A program made the translations under genes and the position numbers. DNA of 64,000 nucleotides from an uncultured Puniceicoccaceae bacterium. Lineage in GTDB: Bacteria; Verrucomicrobiota; Verrucomicrobiia; Opitutales; Coraliomargaritaceae. The first letter of the stretch is position 1, and every line of letters starts with the position of its first letter. Below are positions 41,156-50,830 of the stretch, in pieces. Below the pieces are notes generated by a model. It made no database searches, had not been told where the DNA came from, and was given only the letters and a program-made list of their open reading frames with translations. The DNA lies in assembly GCA_905479975.1 (NCBI GenBank), contig CAJQOS010000022.1, positions 1 through 64,000 of the forward strand. The letters run 5' to 3'.

Positions 41156-41674
41156 ATGAAATTAATAAATATTGCCCACTGTTTTGTTTTTTCTGCCTGT
41201 GCCCTGTGCCTTTCTTTGACTGCGGAGGAGACGAAGTCAGAGATTCCCGTCGAGGAAATCATCATTCCAACTGAAATTTCCGAGCCACCGTATGAGGTCG
41301 GAGAGTTGCCGTCGGAGCAGGGTTATTACGTGGAGCGCGAAGGTCAGACGACGATTAATTTTCGGATTGTTGGTAATCAGATGCGAGTTTACTGGATCGA
41401 TGAAAATGGTCTGATTGCTGAGCCGGAGTCCGGCGGAGGTTCAGTCCGGCTAAAGGGTAAACCAAAAATCCGGACTTACTTTGCCTTGTCACCTGTTGCT
41501 GGAGATGCAGGGATCGGAGGCACTGGAATTGTAAAGCCACCGCATCTCTTTACGGTTTTTCTTAGTCTGAAGCACGCTGATAGTGAAGAACTGGTGACTA
41601 ATAGCTTTCGCTATACGATTGCGATGGATAAGCCTGTTGATTCGGTGGAACCAGATGCGAGTTCGGCGAACTAA
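41156..41674 (+). CDS. Exported protein of unknown function
   Basis: Signal peptide MKLINIAHCFVFSACALCLSLTA. Confidence 0.55.
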   Translation: MKLINIAHCFVFSACALCLSLTAEETKSEIPVEEIIIPTEISEPPYEVGELPSEQGYYVEREGQTTINFRIVGNQMRVYWIDENGLIAEPESGGGSVRLKGKPKIRTYFALSPVAGDAGIGGTGIVKPPHLFTVFLSLKHADSEELVTNSFRYTIAMDKPVDSVEPDASSAN

Positions 41675-41680
41675 AACACC

Positions 41681-42166
41681 ATGGATTTTAAGCAAATGCT
41701 CAAAAGTTGGGTCGTCGTAGCGTTCGGCGTGCTGATTGCATCAAACACGGCCTCGGGGATACACTATGACAGCCACGAGGCGCTCATCATCGTCGTGATT
41801 CTGCTCAGTGCGTGTAATGTCTTTATCAAGCCACTGCTCATGCTGTTCTCGCTGCCGTTCATTATTTTGACCTTCGGCATCGGGATTTGGGTGATCAATG
41901 CCTTGCTCTTCCTGTTTGTCGCGGCACTCGTCAGCGGGTTTCACGTCGAGACTTTTGGCAGTGCACTTTGGGGTGCGTTGGTTGTCAGCATCACCAGCGG
42001 TTTGGCGACTTTGCTCTTCGGCAGCCCAAATCAGCGTCGTGGTGTGAATATCAACGTCGGCCGTGTCGGCTCTCCGCCGCATGCGGGGCCGCAGACTCGC
42101 GGAACAGCCGAGCCGCGTCGGGCGAAGCCAGTCATCGAAAATGATGACGATGTCATCGATATTTAG
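41681..42166 (+). CDS. Phage holin family (4TM, YvlD/PF04020-like) membrane protein
   Basis: LSACNVFIKPLLMLFSLPFIILTFGIGIWVINALLFLFVAALVSGF. Confidence 0.8.
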   Translation: MDFKQMLKSWVVVAFGVLIASNTASGIHYDSHEALIIVVILLSACNVFIKPLLMLFSLPFIILTFGIGIWVINALLFLFVAALVSGFHVETFGSALWGALVVSITSGLATLLFGSPNQRRGVNINVGRVGSPPHAGPQTRGTAEPRRAKPVIENDDDVIDI

Positions 42167-42255
42167 AGAGCGATCATCCTGCGCCCCCTAGCATTGACGA
42201 CACGTAACTCGTCTGCTTTCTTTCGATGCTTCCTGAGCATTCAACTAACCTATTT

Positions 42256-43653
42256 ATGTCAACTAACTCAAAATACGATCTCGTAGTGATCGGCGGTGGC
42301 CCCGCTGGTTACGCGGCAGCCATTCGCGCGGGGCAACTCGGTAAAAAAGTCGCCTGTGTTGAGCAGGAGCGCCCCGGTGGCACTTGCTTGAACTGGGGGT
42401 GCATCCCGTCCAAGGCATTGCTGAAAAGCGCTGAACTCTTTAATAAGATCAATCATTGTGAGGACTTCGGGATCACAGTGAAGGGTGCGTCGTATGACTT
42501 TACTAAGATCATTCAGCGTTCTCGTGGGGTGTCCTCGACGATGGCCAAGGGCATCGAGTTCCTCTTCAAGAAAAACAAGGTCGATTATATCAAGGGTGTC
42601 GGCACGATCACTGTGCCAGGTATGGTCGAAGTCACCGATGGGCCAGACAAGGGCAAGATCCTTGTGACTGAGAAGACGCTCATCGCGACTGGTTGTAAGC
42701 CACGTCAACTGCCCAACCTTGAAGTCGATGGCGAGCGCATCATGACTTCGCGTCAAGCACTTGAGATGAAGACGCAGCCGAAGTCCATCGTGATTGTCGG
42801 TGCTGGCGCGATCGGCGCAGAGTTTGCCTATTTCCTTAATGCGTTCGGCACGAAGGTGACACTCGTTGAGATGCTCGATCAGGTGCTTCCAGTTGAAGAC
42901 CACGAAGTTGCTGCAGTTGTCGAGAAAGAGTTTAAGAAGTCGGGCATTGATTGCCGTGTTTCGACCGCCGTGCAAAACATCAAGGTTGCGAAAAATAATG
43001 TGAAGATGGACCTCGTCAAAGGCGACAAGACCGAGTCGATCACCGCAGACAGCGTGTTGATTGCAATTGGCGTCGTAGCGAATACCGCTGGTCTGCTCTC
43101 GCCACGCACAAAGCTCGCTCAAGATCGCGGTTACATTACGGTCGATGCGAACTACGAATCGTCCGTCCAGGGCATCTATGCTGCGGGCGATATCATTGGG
43201 CCGCCTTGGCTCGCACACGTTGCAACTTACGAGGCGATTCAAGCCGTGCAAGGTATGTTCGGTCATGGCCAAGCGAAGCAGGTCACTGACTTTCCCGGTT
43301 GCACGTATTGCATTCCACAAGTGGCTTCGATCGGTAAGACCGAGAAGAAGCTGAAGGAAGAGGGCGTTAAATATAAGGTCGGCAAATTCCCGTTCATGGC
43401 ATCTGGCAAGGCAGTTGCTTCTGGAGCACCTGAAGGCTTCGTGAAGTTGCTCGTCTGTGAAGAGTATGGCGAAATTCTCGGCGCGCACATCGTCGGTGGC
43501 GATGCCACCGAAATGATCGGTGAATACTGCCTCGGCAAGAAGCTCGAAGCGACTGCCGAAGAGATTCACAACACCATACACGCGCATCCGACCCTCAGTG
43601 AAGCGACTATGGAAGCCGCCGCATCTGTCTTCGGCGAAGCGATCCACATTTAG
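42256..43653 (+). CDS. lpdA: Dihydrolipoyl dehydrogenase
   Basis: VIGGGPAGYAAAIRAGQLGKKVACVEQERPGGTCLNWGCIPSKALL; HPTLSEATMEAAASVFGEAIH. Confidence 0.96.
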   Translation: MSTNSKYDLVVIGGGPAGYAAAIRAGQLGKKVACVEQERPGGTCLNWGCIPSKALLKSAELFNKINHCEDFGITVKGASYDFTKIIQRSRGVSSTMAKGIEFLFKKNKVDYIKGVGTITVPGMVEVTDGPDKGKILVTEKTLIATGCKPRQLPNLEVDGERIMTSRQALEMKTQPKSIVIVGAGAIGAEFAYFLNAFGTKVTLVEMLDQVLPVEDHEVAAVVEKEFKKSGIDCRVSTAVQNIKVAKNNVKMDLVKGDKTESITADSVLIAIGVVANTAGLLSPRTKLAQDRGYITVDANYESSVQGIYAAGDIIGPPWLAHVATYEAIQAVQGMFGHGQAKQVTDFPGCTYCIPQVASIGKTEKKLKEEGVKYKVGKFPFMASGKAVASGAPEGFVKLLVCEEYGEILGAHIVGGDATEMIGEYCLGKKLEATAEEIHNTIHAHPTLSEATMEAAASVFGEAIHI

Positions 43654-43675
43654 TCGAGATCAATCTATCATTTCA

Positions 43676-43712
43676 AAGGCTGGACTTCGCACTGCGAGCT
43701 CCGGCCTTTTTT
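43676..43712 (+). terminator. Intrinsic terminator after lpdA
   Basis: AAGGCTGGA...TCCGGCCTT (9 bp, one G-T) followed by TTTTTT. Confidence 0.7.
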
Positions 43713-43812
43713 GTAGCTGAAGATTCCTCAAGGTAGGGGCTTTGCTTGCGAAGACCGCGCAAAGGCCACAAGCACACGAAGTTGTGAAACGCCTAGAACG
43801 TTTGCGAGTCCC

Positions 43813-44334
43813 TTAGATCGTCAGTGCGGATTGCCAAACTGCGACTTCGTTGGAATGTCCGTAGCTTCGGAGTTGGGTTTCGATCACCTGTAGGTTTGGT
43901 TCTTCGATGCCTTGGGTCGGATCTCCGATGAGTGCTGGTCTAGCCTTACAAATCAGCACCCACACTGCCCATGCGCGCGCACGGCGCAGTGCTTGGCGCT
44001 CGCCGCGTAGGCGTGTGGCTTGATGTTGAAAGCTGATTCGCGGGTTGCCGGGGAAGTCATCACTGTCGTGGTTGGCTACGATCCATTGCAGCGCGGCATA
44101 GGGGAGCGGCCATTGCTGGAGGATCGCGGCGTCTTCGGCGAGATCCGCATAGAGCGCCCGTGTGATTGCTAAAATGCTTCGCCCGGCGTGGCCTTTTTGC
44201 CAGAGGGTGTGCCCATATTTGAGGGCAGTGTAGTAGAAGCGCTCTCGGTCGGCATCTTTTAAGTCCGTTAAGCAGCGATGTGTCATATGCACATTTGGCT
44301 GAGGTAAATACGGACAGATTGGCGGTGTATTCAT
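43813..44334 (-). CDS. Protein of unknown function
   Basis: ORF trimmed to internal Met (MNTPPICPYLPQPNVHMTHRC) to avoid overlap with oppC. Confidence 0.6.
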   Translation of the reverse strand: MNTPPICPYLPQPNVHMTHRCLTDLKDADRERFYYTALKYGHTLWQKGHAGRSILAITRALYADLAEDAAILQQWPLPYAALQWIVANHDSDDFPGNPRISFQHQATRLRGERQALRRARAWAVWVLICKARPALIGDPTQGIEEPNLQVIETQLRSYGHSNEVAVWQSALTI

Positions 44335-44341
44335 TTCGCCA

Positions 44342-45229
44342 CTATTTTGCCTCTTTCGGATCGAGCGCATCGCGCAGCCCGTCGCCCATGAAGTTGAGCG
44401 AGAAGATGGTGAGTGAGAAAAATAGTGCGGGGAAGAACAGCATCCACGGATAGATGTCGATTTTTTCAGCGCCATCACTGATCAAGATGCCCCACGAGCT
44501 CATCGGTGGCTGCACGCCGAGGCCTAGGAAACTGAGGACTGACTCCAATAGTATGACGGCGGGAATCGTCAGTGTCGTATAGACGATAACGGGGCCGAGT
44601 AGATTCGGGAGGATGTGTCGAACTAGAATGTGGCTCTGCTTGGCTCCACTGACGATTGCAGCGTCGACGAATGTCTGTTTGCGTAGTGCGCGCGTTTGAC
44701 CACGCACGATACGAGCCATTGTCAACCATTCGACGGCGCCGATTGCCATGAAGATTAGAAAGATACTTTTCTTGTCGAAGGTAACCGTCAGGATAATGAC
44801 CATCATCGTAAACGGGAGTGCATAGACGGCATCCACAAAACGCATCATTGCGGCCTCGATGGCACCGCCACGGTAGCCAGCGAAAGCGCCGTAGCTAACG
44901 CCGATGATCAATGCGATGAGGGTCGCGGCAAAGCCGACGCCGATGGAGATTTGACCGCCGGTGAAAATGCGCACCATGAGGTCGCGGCCAAGGTCATCAG
45001 TGCCGAACCAGTGTTTGGCGCAGGGGCCTTGCGCGCCATAAGCTAAGTCTTGCTGGTCGAAACTATAACTACTGAGTGACGGGCCGATCAAGCAGAGCAG
45101 TGTGATACAGATGAAGAGCGTGCCGCCGATCTGTGCCATACGGTTATGCTTGAGGCGGTCCCATGCGTCTTGACCTAAGGATTTCGAGGCGACTGAGCTC
45201 GCTGCTGCTTCGCGTCGTTGCTTAATCAT
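44342..45229 (-). CDS. oppC: Oligopeptide ABC transporter permease OppC
   Basis: HWFGTDDLGRDLMVRIFTGGQISIGVGFAATLIALIIGVSYGAFAGYRGG. Confidence 0.92.
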   Translation of the reverse strand: MIKQRREAAASSVASKSLGQDAWDRLKHNRMAQIGGTLFICITLLCLIGPSLSSYSFDQQDLAYGAQGPCAKHWFGTDDLGRDLMVRIFTGGQISIGVGFAATLIALIIGVSYGAFAGYRGGAIEAAMMRFVDAVYALPFTMMVIILTVTFDKKSIFLIFMAIGAVEWLTMARIVRGQTRALRKQTFVDAAIVSGAKQSHILVRHILPNLLGPVIVYTTLTIPAVILLESVLSFLGLGVQPPMSSWGILISDGAEKIDIYPWMLFFPALFFSLTIFSLNFMGDGLRDALDPKEAK

Positions 45230-46139
45230 TACGAGTCCTTGGGTTGAGCCACATCTGAATGATGTCGACGAGTAAGTTGAAGCCGATGATTAAGGTCGCG
45301 TAAAAAAGCACCGTGCCCATGACCATGGTATAGTCACGATTGAGCGCGGCATTGACGAAAAACGGACCCAGGCCGGGAATGAAGAAAATGGTTTCGACCA
45401 CAAAAGAGCCGCTGATCAAGCCGGCAGCGGCGGGCCCCATGTATGCAACAACCGGATACAGGGCAGTGCGCAGTGCGTGGCGCATGACGACGGTCTGCTC
45501 TTTCAAGCCTTTGGCACGCGCGGTGCGAATGTAGTCGTGCTTCATGACATCGAGCATGCCGCTGCGTGAGAGGCGGGCGATGTAGGCGGCATAGAATAAG
45601 CCGAGCGTGACGGCTGGCATCACTCGGTCGCTGGCATAGCTCCAGCCCAGTGGATTGAACCAACCTAAATGAAGGCTGAAGACCATTAGCAGGATCGGGC
45701 CGATGACAAAGGACGGCAGGCAAATACCAATCATTGCGACGCCCATCAGTCCGGTTTCGGCGGGCTTGTTATGTTTGAGCGCTGCGATTGTGCCGATGGG
45801 GATACCGATCGCTAATGCGATGAGTAGCGCCCAGAGCCCTAGTTCTAGCGAAACGGGGAAGGATTGCGCAATGATCTCTTGGACATCCCAGCCTGGGTAT
45901 TTGTAAGACGGGCCGAGGTCGCCTTTAAGCAGGTTAAGGAAGAAATTGATGTATTGCTCGTAAAGCGGCTGGTTCAGCCCGTAGTGCGCCTCGATCTGTT
46001 CTTTGATCTCGGGTGGCAGCGGCTTCTCGTCGTCAAAGGGGCCACCCGGAGCGAAACGCAGTAGCACAAACGTCACCGTGGCCACCAACCATAAGGTGGG
46101 GATGGCTTGTAGACAACGTCTGGCGAGTAGGGTGAGCAC
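45222..46139 (-). CDS. oppB: Oligopeptide ABC transporter permease OppB
   Basis: TFVLLRFAPGGPFDDEKPLPPEIKEQIEAHYGLNQPLYEQYINFFLNLLKGDLGPS. Confidence 0.93.
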   Translation of the reverse strand: MLTLLARRCLQAIPTLWLVATVTFVLLRFAPGGPFDDEKPLPPEIKEQIEAHYGLNQPLYEQYINFFLNLLKGDLGPSYKYPGWDVQEIIAQSFPVSLELGLWALLIALAIGIPIGTIAALKHNKPAETGLMGVAMIGICLPSFVIGPILLMVFSLHLGWFNPLGWSYASDRVMPAVTLGLFYAAYIARLSRSGMLDVMKHDYIRTARAKGLKEQTVVMRHALRTALYPVVAYMGPAAAGLISGSFVVETIFFIPGLGPFFVNAALNRDYTMVMGTVLFYATLIIGFNLLVDIIQMWLNPRTRND

Positions 46140-46145
46140 GATGAG

Positions 46146-46180
46146 AATTAGGAATTAGGAATTAGGAATTAGGAATTAGG
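46146..46180. repeat. Five exact tandem AATTAGG heptamers
   Basis: Read directly between oppB and oppA. Confidence 0.95.
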
Positions 46181-46212
46181 AAAGCTGAAAACGTGAAAGC
46201 TGAAAGGGCGAA

Positions 46213-47871
46213 TTAATTCTGACGTTGTGCGTTCGACGTTGGACGTTGGACGTTCAATGAGATCGCTTGGTAGGGGTGGTTGTCGAGTAGGCTGGGATAC
46301 CAGCCTTGCACGGACGGTGCGATTAAGCGGCTGGTGACATAAAAGTAGAGCGGGATGACTGGCATCTCTTCGAGCAGCAGTGCTTCGGCTTTTTGAAAGA
46401 TGGCTTTGCGTGCTTCGATGTCTGGTGTGTGAGCGGCTAGCTTGATCAGGCGGTCATATTCGGCGCTGCTCCAGTTGGTGTGATTGTTGCCGTTCTCGGT
46501 TTCGCCTAAGCTGAGGAAGGTGTTGGGGTCGTCGTAATCGCCAAACCATGAGGCCCGCAGAATATCAAACTCGCCTGCTTCACGGGTGGAGAGGTAGGCC
46601 TTCCATTCTTGGTTGTGCAGTTCGATCTCGATGCCCAATTCACTCTTCCACATTTGTTGAATCGCGACGGCGAGGGCGCGGTGTGATTCGCTGGTGTTGT
46701 AGAGTAGTTCGAACTTTGGGAAACCTTTTCCTTCGGGGAAGCCTGCTTCGGCGAGCAGTCTGCGTGCGAGTTCGGGGTCGTAGGGCAGGCGGGCTTCGGC
46801 ATTGTAGCCGCCGGTATTGGGCGGGGTGAAGTGGTAGGCCGGTTGTTGGCCAGCGCGCAAAATATGTTCGGTGATTTGCTCGCGATTGATGCAGTAGGCG
46901 AGCGCTTTGCGCACGCGAACATCGGCGAGTGGGCCATGCGCGGTGTTGAGCATGTAGTAGTAGACGCCTAGCGTGGTATCGAAACGGAGGCTGTCGGGTT
47001 GATGCTCGCGATACCAGTCGAGTCGATGAATCGGCACAGTGCTGGAGACGTGAAGATGTCCTTTTCGGAAGGAGCGCTCTTCGGCTTGTGGATTGATCGG
47101 TAGGAAATGTATGCCATTGAGCTGCACACTCTCTGGATCTCGGTAGTGCGGGTTTCGGGTGGCGTAGATCTCGTTGTTGAGTTTCCAGCTGGTTAGCTGA
47201 AAGGGGCCGTTGCCGACGAAATTTCCGGCTTTTGTCCACTTGGAGATACGGTCGGTCATTGTGCCATGCTTCAGAATCGTTGGTGGGTGCACGGGCCACC
47301 ATGTGTTATGTGCGAGCAGGCTGAGGAAGTAGGGCGTCGGTGTTGAAAGCTCTAAGACGAGCGTGTGGGCGTCTGGTGCGTGTGCGCCGACTTCTGAAAA
47401 GTCGGTGAGCTCGTCGGTATTAAACGCCTCTGCTCCGCGCATCGGGTAGAGCATGTAAGCATACGGAGCTCCGAGCAGTGGGGTGAGGATACGTTCGAAG
47501 GAGAACAGGAAGTCTTGAGCGGTCACTGGATCGCCGTTGGACCAACGCCCTTTCGGATCGAGCTGAAAGGTATAGGTGAGGCCGTCTTCTGATATGGTCC
47601 ACGATTGTGCGGCGCCCGGTTCGGGGGCCATCGTCTTGGCATTTAATGTGGTGAGGCCTTCAAGGAAGGCGACCATCACTGAGTATTCGGTGAGTCCTGT
47701 GGTGATGTGAGGGTCCAGAGCGGCGGGTTCGGTGCCAAGGCCGATGAAGAGTTCTTGGTCTCGGTTGCCCGCTTCGACGTTGGTGGTTTGACGAGCGCAA
47801 CCCGCGAAAATTCCGAGCAGGCTGATGCTAAGCAGTAGGGCGTAAATTCGATGAGTATTCGAGAAGACCAT
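46213..47871 (-). CDS. oppA: Oligopeptide ABC transporter substrate-binding protein OppA
   Basis: NREQITEHILRAGQQPAYHFTPPNTGGYN, lipobox LLSISLLGIFAGCARQ; C-terminus ends in a repeat-encoded NVQRPTSNAQRQN tail. Confidence 0.92.
   Translation of the reverse strand: MVFSNTHRIYALLLSISLLGIFAGCARQTTNVEAGNRDQELFIGLGTEPAALDPHITTGLTEYSVMVAFLEGLTTLNAKTMAPEPGAAQSWTISEDGLTYTFQLDPKGRWSNGDPVTAQDFLFSFERILTPLLGAPYAYMLYPMRGAEAFNTDELTDFSEVGAHAPDAHTLVLELSTPTPYFLSLLAHNTWWPVHPPTILKHGTMTDRISKWTKAGNFVGNGPFQLTSWKLNNEIYATRNPHYRDPESVQLNGIHFLPINPQAEERSFRKGHLHVSSTVPIHRLDWYREHQPDSLRFDTTLGVYYYMLNTAHGPLADVRVRKALAYCINREQITEHILRAGQQPAYHFTPPNTGGYNAEARLPYDPELARRLLAEAGFPEGKGFPKFELLYNTSESHRALAVAIQQMWKSELGIEIELHNQEWKAYLSTREAGEFDILRASWFGDYDDPNTFLSLGETENGNNHTNWSSAEYDRLIKLAAHTPDIEARKAIFQKAEALLLEEMPVIPLYFYVTSRLIAPSVQGWYPSLLDNHPYQAISLNVQRPTSNAQRQN
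46221..46257. repeat. ACGTTG-type heptamer array (family B) inside the oppA 3' end
   Basis: gacgttgtgcgttcgacgttggacgttggacgttcaa. Confidence 0.85.
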
Positions 47872-48060
47872 GGTGGCCTTTTCGATATGTGGCCTGCGGC
47901 ATTCGAGCAAGGCGAAACGGCGTAGATTCTCGAGTTGTGCGTCTAGTCGAGCATCGGCGAAGCAGTTGCTACGCGTGCGCTTCGTGCTGTGCTCTGGATT
48001 GGCGAGGGTCGAAGTCGGCTCCCGGATCCGCTACATCGGATTTGTTGAGTCGCGATTTCT

Positions 48061-48360
48061 CTAGTGCAGCGCCGCGCCACCTGTCGCGCGGATCACAGCG
48101 TCCTCGCTTTTTTCGTGCCGATGTTTTTCTTCGAGCGTTTCGGGAGAATCTTTGGACTCTAGAGTGAAGCCTAGTTTCACGCCGACTTGCCAGTGGTCGA
48201 CTTTGGCATCGACGACATGGCCGCGGATTTCATTGACCTCTACCCAGCGGATATTGCGTATGCTCTCGCCCGCGGTGTGCAGGGCGTTTTGAACGGCTTG
48301 TTCGATGGAGGTGGGGGAGGTGCCGACGAGTTCGACTTTTTTGTAGATATGATCCGTCAT
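48061..48360 (-). CDS. Dodecin-family protein with C-terminal extension
   Basis: DHIYKKVELVGTSPTSIEQAVQNALHTAGESIRNIRWVEVNEIRGHVVDAKVDHWQVGVKLGFTLE is the dodecin core; ~30 extra residues. Confidence 0.88.
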   Translation of the reverse strand: MTDHIYKKVELVGTSPTSIEQAVQNALHTAGESIRNIRWVEVNEIRGHVVDAKVDHWQVGVKLGFTLESKDSPETLEEKHRHEKSEDAVIRATGGAALH

Positions 48361-48423
48361 GGTAATGCCTTTCGTATGGTTATTGTTGAGTGTCTCCATA
48401 CCTTAATCGGATTATCGAAATAT

Positions 48424-49887
48424 TCAAAGCAGCGGCACTAGTAAGTGCACCAAGCTTTCGGTGAATTTGGCGGGCATCAGTTGTTTGTCGGCGGTGGCCT
48501 CTTCGTAGGAAATACTATTGTCGATGATGTTTTGCGCCCATTGGTCGAGCTTGGCGATGTCGGGGGCGCTATAGTGGAGCAGCGCGATCTCGAAATTGAC
48601 GAATAACGAGCGCATGTCGATATTGGCAGAGCCGACCAGCGCGACTTTGCCGTCGGCTAGGATCACTTTACCATGCAGCATGCGCGGTGTGTAGAAGAGA
48701 ATCTCGACGCCCGCTGCGTTTAACTGGCGCAGGTAGTGGTGGCGGGCGATGTCAGCGATCGAGTGATTCGAAGTGAGCGGCAGGACGAGGCGTATGTAGC
48801 GACCTGTATGTGCTTTGACGATGAGTGATTGAAAGAGCACTTCATCGGGGATGAAGTAAGGCGTGATGATCGTCAGGCTCTGTTTGAACTCTTGGATGAT
48901 GCGGATGATTTGCTCCCAGAGTGGATCATTGACGACGTCGGGGCCGCTGGCGATGACTTCGATCGTGCTGTCGCCGGCTTCTTCGGGGATTTGGCAGAGC
49001 AGATCGCTGTATTTAGCGGGCGACTCTTTGGCGGCAAATGCCCAGTCCGCCAGAAAGGTGCGGGTGAGATGGGCGACTGCGGGGCCTTGGGTAATGACGC
49101 TGAAATCGGTGAAGCGCTCGGGCGTCGGTGTTGCTCCGAGAAAGCGCGTGTCGAGGTTTTGACCGCCGGTGATGGCGCGGTAGTTGTCGAAAATGGCGAT
49201 CTTGCGGTGGTTGCGTAAATTGGAGGAGATCTGCGTCTGGAGCGGCAGCACGGGCATAAACATTGCTACGTAGCCACCAGCCTTGCGTATTTTGTAGCGT
49301 GCGGCGCGGGTCTGATTCCAACTGCCGAGAGAGTCGAGCAGGAGACGCACACTCACGCCATCGGCGGCGCGTTTTGCCAGAAGGTCGACGATTTTATTAC
49401 CCGTGGCATCGCGACTCAGAATGTAGGTGGCGATGTGGATGGTGTGCTCCGCCTTTTCGATCTCGGCACAAATACGATGAAAGGCGCTCTGGCCGTCGGG
49501 CAGTAGCTCGAAGTGGTTGCCAGTGGTCACGGTGTTGCCGCCTTCGTAGGCGAGCATGTCATGGGGGAGTGGTTGGTGCTCGTGGGATTCGTCGATCAGT
49601 GATCGGGCGGCGTCGGCGATTTCGCGTTTGATGCGCGAGGTTTTGCGGCTCTTGCGTCCACCGAACATGAAATACAGTGGCACGCCTACCAGTGGAAAAA
49701 ACAGGACGAGGAAGAACCAGGCGAAGAAGTTGCTGGGGTTACGCTTTTCCGTCAGTACGCGGCGGATAATTAGCAGGGCGAGGATAAAGCCCACCACGGT
49801 CGTGGCATTGGCGATGAAAAATGCGAGCGCACCGCCCAACCATGAGGTGAGGGGGATGATTAGCTGTTCGTTGAGCCATGCCCACAT
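48424..49887 (-). CDS. cls: Cardiolipin synthase (phospholipase D family)
   Basis: Two-TM N-terminus, HRKIAIFDNYRAITGGQNL and MLHGKVILADGKVALVGSANID (HKD-type motifs; first is HRK). Confidence 0.9.
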   Translation of the reverse strand: MWAWLNEQLIIPLTSWLGGALAFFIANATTVVGFILALLIIRRVLTEKRNPSNFFAWFFLVLFFPLVGVPLYFMFGGRKSRKTSRIKREIADAARSLIDESHEHQPLPHDMLAYEGGNTVTTGNHFELLPDGQSAFHRICAEIEKAEHTIHIATYILSRDATGNKIVDLLAKRAADGVSVRLLLDSLGSWNQTRAARYKIRKAGGYVAMFMPVLPLQTQISSNLRNHRKIAIFDNYRAITGGQNLDTRFLGATPTPERFTDFSVITQGPAVAHLTRTFLADWAFAAKESPAKYSDLLCQIPEEAGDSTIEVIASGPDVVNDPLWEQIIRIIQEFKQSLTIITPYFIPDEVLFQSLIVKAHTGRYIRLVLPLTSNHSIADIARHHYLRQLNAAGVEILFYTPRMLHGKVILADGKVALVGSANIDMRSLFVNFEIALLHYSAPDIAKLDQWAQNIIDNSISYEEATADKQLMPAKFTESLVHLLVPLL

Positions 49888-50042
49888 AAGCGTTACTGTA
49901 ATCAATAATTTGAGGCAGACGAGCCTTTACGCGAGTTGCTTCCAATCATTTTTCGCATAAATTGAATACGAGGTTGTCCCGGCTGCCAGAATTTGTTGAG
50001 TGGAGTGCTTTTCCCCGAGTTACATTATTAAAAATAATTTTT

Positions 50043-50813
50043 ATGACAGCTGAATCCAATCCCAACGGCGGGCAACCGCAGCAAGTTAATCTCCAGCAAA
50101 TCGCCCAACAATTCATGTCTGGGCTACAGCGCCATTTCGACATGTTGGCGTTCAACCTCGCTTCGCGCGAGGCGGTGCAGGAAGACTGTTACAATCAGCG
50201 TGTGAATGCCCCACGTATCATGCCGGCCGCTCCGCGTCACCAGAATTTTGAGCAAATGCAGGCCTATGCGCGCGACCTTCTCGTGCGTCAGGTGATCGGC
50301 GATTCCTTGAATTTGACCGTGACTGCGATGAACAACGCGCACTTCTTCCTCGCGCTGGTGAAAGCCACAAATGCGAATAAGGATGTGACACCAGATGCAC
50401 AAAAGGCCGCGCAAGAGTCTCAGCAAGCCTTCATTCCTGCTCAACTCGACGAGAAATTCAACCGTCTGGAGAAGGATTACGGCATCATGTGTGAGCTGGA
50501 GGACAGCATCACTTCACTTGGCTTCGTCATGCAGATTCTCATGCAGCAGGGCGGTGTCGTTAAAGAGGCGCAAGTCGATGAGCAGGGTGAACTCGCCATC
50601 GAGTTGAAGTCCGTCGAGATCCAAGACGCAGCAGTTGCCGAAGGGCAGCCTCAGGGGAAGCTCGTTGATCTGCGTAAAGTCTTCCGCGAGGCAGAGGCCG
50701 TGGTATTCAGCGATGTCGAGCTGCAGCTCGTGCTGGTTTCCGTCGCATCCTTTGCCGATTCGTTATTTAAATCTGTCGCCGAATACGCGCGCTCCGTTCA
50801 AGAAGGCGCGTAG
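50043..50813 (+). CDS. Protein of unknown function (cytosolic, helical)
   Basis: Well-formed ORF with TTAAAAATAATTTTT AT-rich upstream; no family recognised. Confidence 0.6.
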   Translation: MTAESNPNGGQPQQVNLQQIAQQFMSGLQRHFDMLAFNLASREAVQEDCYNQRVNAPRIMPAAPRHQNFEQMQAYARDLLVRQVIGDSLNLTVTAMNNAHFFLALVKATNANKDVTPDAQKAAQESQQAFIPAQLDEKFNRLEKDYGIMCELEDSITSLGFVMQILMQQGGVVKEAQVDEQGELAIELKSVEIQDAAVAEGQPQGKLVDLRKVFREAEAVVFSDVELQLVLVSVASFADSLFKSVAEYARSVQEGA

Positions 50814-50830
50814 TGACCACCTCATAGCTC

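Noticed and set aside
42268-43647. 459-aa ORF antisense to lpdA
   Set aside because: Shadow ORF: the plus-strand frame is an unmistakable dihydrolipoyl dehydrogenase, and the minus-strand product resembles no family.
46146-46180. AATTAGG repeats as phage/replication iterons
   Set aside because: Lies inside an opp operon with no rep gene nearby; short exact slippage-type array.
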